Source: Aequorivita sp. (GTDB lineage Bacteria > Bacteroidota > Bacteroidia > Flavobacteriales > Flavobacteriaceae). Taken from it: a stretch of 64,000 nucleotides of DNA. Under the pieces are notes generated by a model, which had not been told where the DNA came from, did not search any database, and saw only the letters and a list, made by a program, of their open reading frames with translations. Where the stretch lies: assembly GCA_024637015.1 (NCBI GenBank), contig JAGXGE010000015.1, forward strand, positions 62,001 to 126,000, given 5' to 3'. The stretch's first letter is position 1. Each line of letters opens with the position of its first letter. A program made the position numbers and the translations under genes. This document shows, in pieces, positions 16,652 to 24,537 of this stretch.

Positions 16652-17530
16652 TTAATAATACAGATCATCCGTGCGTAAATTCAAAAAACGCTGTGTGGCA
16701 ATAAAAGTACTGATCCAAGTAATGATTACGCCCATTAAAAGTATAAAAACAAAAAGAACTGTGAGTAGAACGGGGTCTCCTAACAGCTGCAATTGTGGGA
16801 AACTTTCGTTGAGGTAATATAAAACCAAAGCCATGCCTGTCATTGCCACTAAGGCTCCAACTATTCCTAGACGCACACTTTTCCAAACAAAGGGTTGGCG
16901 AATAAATTTCTTGGTCGCGCCTACCATTTGCATTGTTTTTATTGTAAATCGTTTTGCGTAAATGGAAAGCCTAATGCTACTGTTTATAAGTAATACGGCA
17001 ATAAACGTAAAAATTCCGCTGATTACCAATACCCAAAAACTAATGCGCTGAACGTTTTCAGTTAGCTGGGCAATCAAAGGTTTGTCATAGATTACGTCAT
17101 CTACAAACCCCTTACTTTTAAGCTCGTTGGTTATTTCTTCCATTTTTTGTGGCGTTACGTAATCTGCCAAAATATAAACGTCAATGCTGTTTTGAAGTGG
17201 GTTATCGCCCAAATATTCAATGAAATTCTCGCCTAAAGTTTCAGAATGTTCCTTTGCTGCATCTTCTTTTGAAACAAAAGTTGCTGACTTTGTGTATTCT
17301 GCCAAAGCCAAACTCTGTTTTAATTGAGTGACTTCAACCTCTTTCGCTGTGTCTTTCAGAAATACGGTTATCGCGATTTGTTCTTTAAAATAATCGGCTA
17401 CTTTTTTTGAATTCAAAACTAGTAATCCTAGCAATCCCAATAGAAAAAGCACCAACGAAATACTTATAACAACTGAAAAATAGGAAGAAATCAACCTGCG
17501 TTTTTGATATTTTTCAAAAGAAGAACTCAT
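16652..17530 (-). CDS. ftsX: Cell division ABC transporter permease-like FtsX
   Basis: A 292-residue FtsX with the usual layout: a cytoplasmic N-terminus, TM1 (about 20-40), a large extracytoplasmic domain (about 45-165) and three C-terminal TM segments. With FtsE it regulates cell-wall hydrolases at the septum. The IKTMQMVGATKKFIRQPF segment between TM2 and TM3 is the conserved FtsX helix. First gene of ftsX-DUF3098-uppP-truB; ftsE is not adjacent in the window. Confidence 0.95.
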   Translation of the reverse strand: MSSSFEKYQKRRLISSYFSVVISISLVLFLLGLLGLLVLNSKKVADYFKEQIAITVFLKDTAKEVEVTQLKQSLALAEYTKSATFVSKEDAAKEHSETLGENFIEYLGDNPLQNSIDVYILADYVTPQKMEEITNELKSKGFVDDVIYDKPLIAQLTENVQRISFWVLVISGIFTFIAVLLINSSIRLSIYAKRFTIKTMQMVGATKKFIRQPFVWKSVRLGIVGALVAMTGMALVLYYLNESFPQLQLLGDPVLLTVLFVFILLMGVIITWISTFIATQRFLNLRTDDLYY

Positions 17531-17641
17531 AGGGTTTACCGAATTTTGCCGTAAAAATACAAGTAATTTTGCATCTTGTGTTAAACAACGCCGAAAGTTT
17601 CCAATTTGTTATAATAAGATTAAATTTGAAGTGCCTTAAAT

Positions 17642-18522
17642 TTAATTACTATCGTAAATAGCCTACTAAAATATCTAAAAATTTCCCGTCCGGGACTTTG
17701 GTTCCCTACAATTTGGATTTATTTGGTCCCTTTTGACCTTTCTTCAAATTTTTGGGAAAAACCACTTTTTTGGGTAGGTCTGTTTTTTGTCACTTTTCCT
17801 TTGAATTTCTTGGTTTACGGATTGAACGATTTTACCGATGGAAAAGCAGATTCATTAAACCCACGAAAAGGCAATTATCTTTTTGGAGCTAAACTGAGTA
17901 AAGAAGAATTAAAGTCGGTTCCGTGGTTTATTCTTATTTTAACTGTACCTTTTTTAGCCTATTTTTCATATATTGGTGGTGGTGAATTGTTTATTTTGCT
18001 GTTGTTTATGATTGTTATTAATATTATTTACAATTACAAACCCTTCCGACTTAAAGAGCGTCCGCCATTCGAGATTTTAATGCAAGTGGGCTATGTTTTA
18101 CAGCCCTCTTTAGCATTCTTTTGAATGACTTAGAAATGATTCCATGGCAAACCTTACTTTATCTATCCCTCTTTGCATTTCAAGCGCACATTGCTGGGGA
18201 AATCATGGATATTGAGCCCGATATTTTGGCTGAAAAGAAAACCACGGCAGTATTAATCGGAAGAAAAAAAGCAAAGTTTCTAATGTTGTTCCTGCTTTTG
18301 TTTGAAGCCTATATTCTGAAATTTTGGTTTAATGATTGGGTGCTTTCATCATTTTTGGCCGCTTTCGCAATCTGGCTCATTCTAGATATTTTCATTTTTT
18401 TTAAAAACAAACCATACACACTGAAGCAGATGAAAATCTTCGGAATCGCAATTAATATTTCAGCGGTGCTCTCGATGATTTGGGTACTTTACTCTGGAAA
18501 TCTACTCCGTCCAAATTTTTAA
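17642..18522 (+). pseudogene. UbiA-family prenyltransferase, frameshifted and without a normal start
   Basis: Two adjacent frames encode the two halves of one UbiA-type membrane prenyltransferase. The first half (open from about 17642, clear homology from SLLKYLKISRPGLW) carries the NDFTDGKAD magnesium motif; it ends in TTCTTTTGA at 18116-18124. Adding one T restores LAFFLNDLEMIPW and continues into the second half (18121-18522), which carries the second motif, GEIMDIEPD. A single-base loss in a T run is the simplest explanation. There is also no ATG/GTG/TTG before 17723, which falls inside the first helix, so the start seems lost or is an unusual ATT (17645). A sequencing error in the T run cannot be excluded. 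Confidence 0.75.
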
Positions 18523-18552
18523 ATTATAGGGTTTTACTTCTTCCAAAAACCT

Positions 18553-18603
18553 TAAATTTGTCCGCAAACTCCGAAGCTTTAGCAAAGGAGTTCATTTTTT
18601 TTT
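18553..18603 (+). promoter_or_regulatory. leuS leader: -7 box and 5' hairpin with T run
   Basis: TAAATTTG (18553-18560) is a possible -7 box. Right after the expected start site lies AACTCC...GGAGTT (about 18568-18592), followed closely by a long T run. This is terminator-like and could act as an attenuator for leuS. No T-box consensus is present, and no -33 TTG is seen. Confidence 0.35.
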
Positions 18604-18619
18604 ACTTGAAAGACGAATA

Positions 18620-21600
18620 ATGAGCAAATATCACTTTAACGAAATAGAAGCAAAATGGCAAAAACATTGGGCGAAAAACCAAACGTTTAAGGCTGAAAAC
18701 AAAAGCGACAAACCAAAGTATTACGTTTTGGATATGTTTCCCTATCCTTCCGGGGCGGGCTTGCACGTTGGGCATCCGCTCGGGTACATTGCCAGTGATA
18801 TTTACACCCGGTACAAACGCCACCAAGGTTTTAATGTTTTGCATCCCCAAGGGTATGATTCTTTTGGTTTGCCTGCGGAACAATATGCAATTCAAACCGG
18901 CCAACATCCTGCAAAAACTACCGAGGAAAACATTTCCCGTTATCGCGAACAGTTGGATAAATTAGGTTTTTCATTTGATTGGAGCCGCGAAGTGCGTACT
19001 TCAAACCCCGAATATTACAGATGGACGCAGTGGATTTTTCTGCAGCTTTTTGATAGTTGGTATGATAAAGACCAAAATAAAGCACGTGCAATTGAAGAAT
19101 TGCGTGTTGTTTTTTCTTCGGAAGGAAACATTCACGTAAACGCGATTTGTGATGAAGGAATTGCACATTTCACTGCTTCGGAATGGCTTGATTTTTCAGA
19201 AACAAAAAAACAGGAAATTCTTTTAAAATACAGATTGACCTATTTGGCCGAAACCGAAGTAAACTGGTGCCCGCAACTCGGCACCGTTTTGGCGAATGAC
19301 GAAATTGTAAACGGAGTTTCCGAACGCGGAGGCTATCCAGTCGTCCGAAAAAAAATGAAACAGTGGAGTATGCGAATTACCGCTTATGCCCAACGTTTAC
19401 TTGACGGACTCGATAAAATAGACTGGCCACAACCATTGAAAGATTCTCAAACCAATTGGATTGGGAGAAGCAAAGGTGCGAGCGTAACTTTTAAAGTTAA
19501 GAATGTCCCTTCGAGCGCAGTCGAGAAGTCATATTCCATAGACGTATTTACTACAAGACCTGACACCATCTTCGGCGTAAGTTTTATGACCTTAGCGCCA
19601 GAACACGATTTGGTTTCAAAAATCACGACTGCTGAACAAAAAGAAGCTGTTGAAAATTATATTGAAGCCACCGCAAAACGAAGCGAACGCGAACGAATGG
19701 CCGATGTAAAAACCATCACCGGCGTTTTCACGGGCGCATATGCAGAACATCCTTTTACGGGTGATTCCATACCAGTTTGGATTGGCGATTACGTTTTGGC
19801 TGGCTACGGAACAGGCGCTGTAATGAGTGTTCCCTGTGGCGATCAGCGTGATTATGATTTTGCTAAACATTTCAATCTGCCCATTCCAAATATTTTTAAG
19901 GATGCAGATATTTCTGAAGGAGCCTATTCCGATAAGGAAAATACAATCATTACCAACAGCGATTTTTTAAATGACTTGAATTATCAGCAAGCAACGGAAA
20001 AAATCATTACTGCTTTGGAAGAAAAAGGCGTTGGCGAAGGAAAAATAAACTACCGTTTGCGCGATGCCGTTTTTAGTCGCCAGCGGTATTGGGGCGAACC
20101 GTTCCCGATTTATTACAAAAACGGAATGCCGCACGCCATCCCCACGGAATGTTTGCCGTTGCGCCTTCCCGAAGTTGAAAAATACCTTCCCACCGAAGAA
20201 GGCGAGCCGCCTTTGGGCCGCGCCACAAAATGGTACTGGAACGAGAAAAATAGCGAAGTTGTCTCCCCTCCTTCGGAGGGGCAGGGGGAGGACATTTATC
20301 CCCTTGAATTAAATACGATGCCAGGTTGGGCGGGAAGCAGTTGGTACTTTTTCCGCTATATGGAAGATGAAAACCGCGACGAAGTTTTTGCATCAAAAGA
20401 AGCGTTGAACTATTGGAAAAATGTGGATTTGTACATTGGCGGAAGCGAACATGCAACAGGTCATTTACTGTACAGCCGCTTTTGGGTAAAATTTATGCAC
20501 GACCGCGGATTGGTGCCCGTGGAAGAACCATTTAAAAAGTTGATCAACCAAGGGATGATTTTGGGGGAGAGTGCTTTTGTATATAGAATGAATTCTAAAA
20601 TTACAATTTCTAAAATTGTTTCAGCCGACGATCAGTCTAAATCTGAAAATTGGACGAAAACAATTTCAGATTCTAGAATAAAAGACATTGAACTAACAAA
20701 TGATAAAATACTTCTATCGAATATATTTGTCGATTTCAATGAATATAAAAGAATAAAGAAGGAAAAAGGTTTTTCTAATATTATAATGAAGGATTGGGAA
20801 AAAGAAAGGATCAAAGCCTATTCTAAGTTTATCCCTGAAAACGTGAAGGAATTCTTCAACTTGGATAAATATAGTATTTCTTTCAATGCAGATGGTATTC
20901 ACGCAGACGTATTGTTTGTAAACTCTCACAATGAATTGGATATTGAAGCTTTTAAAAATTGGCGAGAAGAATATAAAGATGCAATCTTCATTTTAGAAGA
21001 TGGAAGTATTTTCGACTCAAACTCCTCCCCCTCGGGGAGGCCGGGTGGGGACTTTAAAGTCTCCCGCGAAGTAGAAAAAATGTCCAAAAGCAAATACAAC
21101 GTAGTAAACCCTGACGATATTTGCAATCAATACGGCGCCGATACTTTAAGAATGTACGAAATGTTCCTCGGCCCACTAGAGCAGGCAAAACCGTGGAATA
21201 CCGCTGGAATTACTGGCGTACACGGTTTCCTAAAAAAACTTTGGAAACTCTACCATTCCCCCTTTGAAGGGGGCAAGGGGGATGTTTCCCCATCGCAAGA
21301 GCCAAATGATTTTTATGTTTCCAATGAAGCAGCTTCCAAAGACAGTTTGAAAACGCTTCACAAAACCATTAAAAAAACGCAGGAAGATATTGAGCATTTC
21401 AGTTTCAATACTTCGGTTTCTTCTTTTATGATTGCCGTGAACGAACTTTCGGCTCAAAAATGTAATGCCCGTGAAGTTTTGGAGCCATTGGCAATTCTCA
21501 TTTCGCCTTACGCACCACACATCGCCGAAGAACTTTGGCAGAAATTGGGGCATTCGGAAAGTATTTCCACAGCGCCTTTTCCAAAATTTGAACAGCAATA

Positions 21601-21799
21601 TTTGGTTGAAAGTAGCAAGGAATATCCAATCTCCTTCAACGGAAAAATGCGCTTTACATTGGAGTTGCCGTTGGATTTGAGCAAAGAGGAAATAGAATCT
21701 GCCGTAATGGCACACGAGAAAACAGCTCAGTATTTAGAGGGGCGTACGCCAAAAAAGGTAATCATCGTTCCTGGAAAAATCGTGAATATTGTAGGTTAA
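18620..21799 (+). CDS. leuS: Leucyl-tRNA synthetase
   Basis: A 1059-residue class I synthetase that charges tRNA-Leu. HVGH (residues 49-52, HIGH motif) lies in PSGAGLHVGHPLGY; the editing domain includes TTRPDTIFG (about 313-321); KMSKSKYN lies near residue 818. Like other Bacteroidota enzymes it has two lineage insertions, one after SWYDKDQNKA (about 150-205) and one before KMSKS (about 650-800). It is still longer than expected, partly because four GC-rich palindromes lie in frame inside it (19505-19530, 20261-20294, 21021-21053, 21251-21290). None touches a catalytic motif. Confidence 0.97.
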   Translation: MSKYHFNEIEAKWQKHWAKNQTFKAENKSDKPKYYVLDMFPYPSGAGLHVGHPLGYIASDIYTRYKRHQGFNVLHPQGYDSFGLPAEQYAIQTGQHPAKTTEENISRYREQLDKLGFSFDWSREVRTSNPEYYRWTQWIFLQLFDSWYDKDQNKARAIEELRVVFSSEGNIHVNAICDEGIAHFTASEWLDFSETKKQEILLKYRLTYLAETEVNWCPQLGTVLANDEIVNGVSERGGYPVVRKKMKQWSMRITAYAQRLLDGLDKIDWPQPLKDSQTNWIGRSKGASVTFKVKNVPSSAVEKSYSIDVFTTRPDTIFGVSFMTLAPEHDLVSKITTAEQKEAVENYIEATAKRSERERMADVKTITGVFTGAYAEHPFTGDSIPVWIGDYVLAGYGTGAVMSVPCGDQRDYDFAKHFNLPIPNIFKDADISEGAYSDKENTIITNSDFLNDLNYQQATEKIITALEEKGVGEGKINYRLRDAVFSRQRYWGEPFPIYYKNGMPHAIPTECLPLRLPEVEKYLPTEEGEPPLGRATKWYWNEKNSEVVSPPSEGQGEDIYPLELNTMPGWAGSSWYFFRYMEDENRDEVFASKEALNYWKNVDLYIGGSEHATGHLLYSRFWVKFMHDRGLVPVEEPFKKLINQGMILGESAFVYRMNSKITISKIVSADDQSKSENWTKTISDSRIKDIELTNDKILLSNIFVDFNEYKRIKKEKGFSNIIMKDWEKERIKAYSKFIPENVKEFFNLDKYSISFNADGIHADVLFVNSHNELDIEAFKNWREEYKDAIFILEDGSIFDSNSSPSGRPGGDFKVSREVEKMSKSKYNVVNPDDICNQYGADTLRMYEMFLGPLEQAKPWNTAGITGVHGFLKKLWKLYHSPFEGGKGDVSPSQEPNDFYVSNEAASKDSLKTLHKTIKKTQEDIEHFSFNTSVSSFMIAVNELSAQKCNAREVLEPLAILISPYAPHIAEELWQKLGHSESISTAPFPKFEQQYLVESSKEYPISFNGKMRFTLELPLDLSKEEIESAVMAHEKTAQYLEGRTPKKVIIVPGKIVNIVG
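19505..19530. repeat. In-frame palindromic element 1 inside leuS
   Basis: CTTCGAGCGCAGTCGAGAAG (19509-19528) is an imperfect palindrome of the same GAGCGCAGTC type as the pair between trxA and clpP. It encodes about PSSAVEKS in the connective/editing region before TTRPDTIFG. Confidence 0.65.
20261..20294. repeat. In-frame palindromic element 2 inside leuS
   Basis: CCCCTCC-TTC-GGAGGGG (20265-20281) followed by CAGGGGGAGGAC. It encodes about SPPSEGQGED between the WYWNEKNSEV and PLELNTMPGW segments of LeuS. Confidence 0.75.
21021..21053. repeat. In-frame palindromic element 3 inside leuS
   Basis: CCTCCCC-CTC-GGGGAGG (21024-21040) followed by CCGGGTGGGGAC. It encodes about SSPSGRPGGD shortly before KMSKS, at the end of the lineage insertion. 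Confidence 0.75.
21251..21290. repeat. In-frame palindromic element 4 inside leuS
   Basis: CCCCCTT-TG-AAGGGGG (21258-21273) followed by CAAGGGGGATG. It encodes about SPFEGGKGDVS between the catalytic core and the anticodon-binding domain. Confidence 0.75.
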
Positions 21800-21853
21800 A
21801 AATTAGCACGCTTTTTGATTAAATTTGAAGTAAGAATTTAAAAACGAAATAAA

Positions 21854-22549
21854 ATGTTTGGATACTATATAATTGCAGGAATCTTCTTTTTGGTAAGTTG
21901 GTACGTTAGCAACAAATTGAAAAATAAGTTTAAAGAATATTCGCAAGTCCATCTTCAAAATGGAATGAGCGGAAAAGAAATTGCCGAGAAAATGTTGGCA
22001 GATAATGGAATCACCGATGTAAAAGTGGTTTCAGTAACGGGGAAGTTGACAGATCATTACAACCCAGCAGACAAAACCGTAAACTTAAGCGAACCCGTTT
22101 ATATGCAGCGTAACGCCGCAGCGGCAGCTGTTGCCGCTCACGAATGTGGGCACGCCGTGCAACACGCCACTGCGTATAGTTGGTTAAAAATGCGTTCGGC
22201 GATCGTTCCCGCGGTTGGAGTTGCTAGTAAGTTGTCAAACTTTGTGATTATGGCAGGTTTGATAATGACAGCGATGAATATTATGGGTGCTTTGGGGAAT
22301 GTCGTATTTTTTATAGGAATAATCCTTTTTGCCGCAACAACTGTTTTTGCCTTTATTACTTTGCCTGTAGAATATGACGCCAGTAATCGTGCATTAGCTT
22401 GGTTGGAAAGCAGTAAAATGGTAACACCACAGGAACACGACGGAGCAAAAGATGCCTTGAAATGGGCTGCTAGAACCTATGTTGTTGCAGCACTTGGGTC
22501 ATTGGCAACCTTACTTTATTTCATCTCCATTTTCATGGGAAGGAGATAA
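21854..22549 (+). CDS. Membrane zinc metallopeptidase (YugP-like, Zn_peptidase_2)
   Basis: A 231-residue membrane protein. HECGH (residues 96-100) is the HExxH zinc motif in AAAVAAHECGHAVQH; the third ligand is probably the Glu of LPVEYDASNRAL (about 174-185). Membrane segments lie at about 3-20, 125-145, 150-170 and 205-225. This is the PF04298-type family; substrates are not established. It lies 54 bases after leuS, on the same strand, and a strong terminator follows. Confidence 0.88.
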   Translation: MFGYYIIAGIFFLVSWYVSNKLKNKFKEYSQVHLQNGMSGKEIAEKMLADNGITDVKVVSVTGKLTDHYNPADKTVNLSEPVYMQRNAAAAAVAAHECGHAVQHATAYSWLKMRSAIVPAVGVASKLSNFVIMAGLIMTAMNIMGALGNVVFFIGIILFAATTVFAFITLPVEYDASNRALAWLESSKMVTPQEHDGAKDALKWAARTYVVAALGSLATLLYFISIFMGRR

Positions 22550-22571
22550 ATATTTAATAGATTATAATGAC

Positions 22572-22601
22572 AAAGCCCGCAATATTGCGGGCTTTACTTA
22601 T
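22572..22601 (+). terminator. Terminator between the metallopeptidase and saccharopine dehydrogenase-like genes
   Basis: AAGCCCGCAAT/ATTGCGGGCTT is a perfect stem with T-rich flanks on both strands, placed between two convergent genes, so it may serve both. Confidence 0.85.
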
Positions 22602-22626
22602 TTTTATAGGGTCTTGCACCTTGTGC

Positions 22627-24000
22627 CTAAGCAAGATGAAGATTCTCTGGATTATATCCCAAATACTTCACTTCTTCTTCCCTAAAAATTACTCCGTTTT
22701 TTTCCAATTCTTTTAGAATAGGTTCATAAACTTCTTTAGCAATTGGACGTTGAATTCCAGGCGTTGTAATCTCACCGTTTAGAATTTTTATAGATGCAAT
22801 GGCTACTGGCAGTCCAACTGTTTTTGCCATAGCGGTGTGGGTTTGGTCCTCACCAATCAAAGCCATATGGCTATCAATTTGGTGTTTTTCTCCATCCAAT
22901 TCATACCCAAATTTGTGGTACATCACTATCATATCCTTATCCTCTTGCGCTAATGTCCATTTTTCTTCCAATATTTTTTGAAGTGCCATTGCAGGTGTTG
23001 CATTCTTGATGCCAATGGTTTTTTCACTATTGAAAAGATCTAATTCCTCCAATTTTTCCCACATCAAATCGTCTTGATCTATTTTTAGTGCGTAGCGGAG
23101 TTTAAGCTCAACGGAATCTGTTGGCGAATAGGCCAAAAATAAGTTTACAAACTCACGATACGTCAGGTTTTCAGAATCTGGGATGGTATAGGTGTCATCG
23201 GTCATTCCCAATTGGACAAACATATTCCAAGCCTTGCTAAAGCCAACTCTTCTGATGGTTCCGCGGTATAGGGTAAGGATATTTTCAAGTCCGTAAACGG
23301 ATTGGTATTGTAAGGAGTTTCTATTGGCTAATACTTCAAATTTACCATAACCTTCAATATTGATGAACTCTGTTCTTCGGAAAAGTCTGTGATAAGGAAT
23401 GTATTTAAACTTCCCTTCCTGTATAAATTCGGCAGCACCACCTTGGCCAGCTAACACAACGTTACGTGGGTTCCAAGTGAATTTATAATTCCAAAGATTA
23501 TCGTCGCTTTCAGGAGCTATTAATCCTCCGCAGAAGGATTCGAAAAGTAGCATTTTGCCGCCTTTTGCACGAATTCTGTCTATCACTTGCATTGCGCTCA
23601 TGTGGTCTACTCCAGGGTCTAGACCTATTTCATTCATAAAAACCAAACCTTTTGATTCGGCCTTGTGGTTAAGTGCTTGCATTTCATTGCTGACGTAGGA
23701 AGCTGTAACCATATGCTTGCCAAACTCAATACAATCTCGAGCCACTTCAATATGATAACGCGCAGGTAGCATCGAGATTACCAAATCGCTGTTTTCAACG
23801 GCTTCTTTTCGTTGCACATCGTTAAAAACATCGAGCATAATTCCGCGTGAATTGGGATGTCCGGTGGTAAACTTTTGTGCCGCTTGTATGGAAAGATCCC
23901 CGATGGTGATAAAAAGTTCTTCTTCTTCACTTTTCTCCAGCAAATAGCGGATTAAACTTGTTGCAGATCTTCCTGCACCTATAATTAATATGTTTCTCAT
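22627..24000 (-). CDS. Saccharopine dehydrogenase family protein
   Basis: A 457-residue NAD(P)-dependent oxidoreductase. The N-terminal Rossmann domain has IGAGRSATSLIRYL (about residues 6-19) and VISMLPARYH (about 73-82); the C-terminal catalytic domain has NEIGLDPGVDHMSAM (about 124-138) and FCGGLIAPE. The family covers saccharopine dehydrogenase (lysine metabolism) and carboxynorspermidine dehydrogenase; the length and motifs are closest to the lysine-ketoglutarate reductase/saccharopine dehydrogenase half found in Bacteroidota. The precise substrate is not visible from sequence. Confidence 0.88.
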   Translation of the reverse strand: MRNILIIGAGRSATSLIRYLLEKSEEEELFITIGDLSIQAAQKFTTGHPNSRGIMLDVFNDVQRKEAVENSDLVISMLPARYHIEVARDCIEFGKHMVTASYVSNEMQALNHKAESKGLVFMNEIGLDPGVDHMSAMQVIDRIRAKGGKMLLFESFCGGLIAPESDDNLWNYKFTWNPRNVVLAGQGGAAEFIQEGKFKYIPYHRLFRRTEFINIEGYGKFEVLANRNSLQYQSVYGLENILTLYRGTIRRVGFSKAWNMFVQLGMTDDTYTIPDSENLTYREFVNLFLAYSPTDSVELKLRYALKIDQDDLMWEKLEELDLFNSEKTIGIKNATPAMALQKILEEKWTLAQEDKDMIVMYHKFGYELDGEKHQIDSHMALIGEDQTHTAMAKTVGLPVAIASIKILNGEITTPGIQRPIAKEVYEPILKELEKNGVIFREEEVKYLGYNPENLHLA

Positions 24001-24070
24001 TGGGAGAGTTTTTTGTTAACTTTGAGGGTATATTTATGAATGACGAAATTACTAATTCTACTTTTTAAAA

Positions 24071-24469
24071 ATGACTGTTTTTGATAAAAATATAACAGCA
24101 ATTGGAGCATTTCTTCTGGCTGTGACCATAGCCATTGGAGCTTTTGGAGCCCACGGTTTAAAAGAAATACTGGATGCCCCAGCACTCAACACCTTTGAAG
24201 TTGGGGTTCGTTACCAAATGTATCATGCTTTGGGAATTTTAATTTTGGGAATTGTTCCTTCAATTTCCCAGAACTTAAAACAAAAGATTTTTTGGCTTTT
24301 TATAATTGGAATCCTATTTTTTTCGGGTTCCATCTATTTACTGTCAATGAATTCTATCCTCCCTTTTGAAACTTCTGTCATTGGATTTGTGACGCCTTTG
24401 GGAGGTTTATTTTTTATAATGGGCTGGTTTTTCTTTGCTTACGGATTACTTGCGTTAAAGAAGCGATAA
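24071..24469 (+). CDS. DUF423 family membrane protein
   Basis: A 132-residue protein with four membrane segments and the family start ITAIGAFLLAVTIAIGAFGAHGLK, then VRYQMYHALGIL. DUF423 (YgdD-like) proteins have no known function. It is divergent from the saccharopine dehydrogenase gene and precedes pckA. Confidence 0.88.
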   Translation: MTVFDKNITAIGAFLLAVTIAIGAFGAHGLKEILDAPALNTFEVGVRYQMYHALGILILGIVPSISQNLKQKIFWLFIIGILFFSGSIYLLSMNSILPFETSVIGFVTPLGGLFFIMGWFFFAYGLLALKKR

Positions 24470-24505
24470 TTTCTTTTTAAATTCCGAAGTCTGTCCAAGA
24501 TTTGT

Positions 24506-24513
24506 TATTTTTG
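24506..24513 (+). promoter_or_regulatory. Candidate -7 box (TATTTTTG) for pckA
   Basis: TATTTTTG fits TAnnTTTG and lies 24 bases before the pckA ATG. A -33 TTG is not visible at normal spacing. Confidence 0.3.
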
Positions 24514-24537
24514 TAGCCTACAAAACAAAAACAAGTT

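Noticed and set aside
18523-18619. T-box riboswitch upstream of leuS
   Set aside because: No T-box sequence, specifier loop or long leader is present; only a short hairpin with a T run.
20073-20456. Minus-strand open frames inside leuS (20073-20456 and 20113-20295)
   Set aside because: They owe their length to the GC-rich palindromes, lie fully inside a certain gene and have no family signs.
20560-21060. Intein or foreign insertion before KMSKS in LeuS
   Set aside because: The large block with HADVLFV is the usual Bacteroidota LeuS insertion, with no intein splice motifs; only the short palindromes are unusual.
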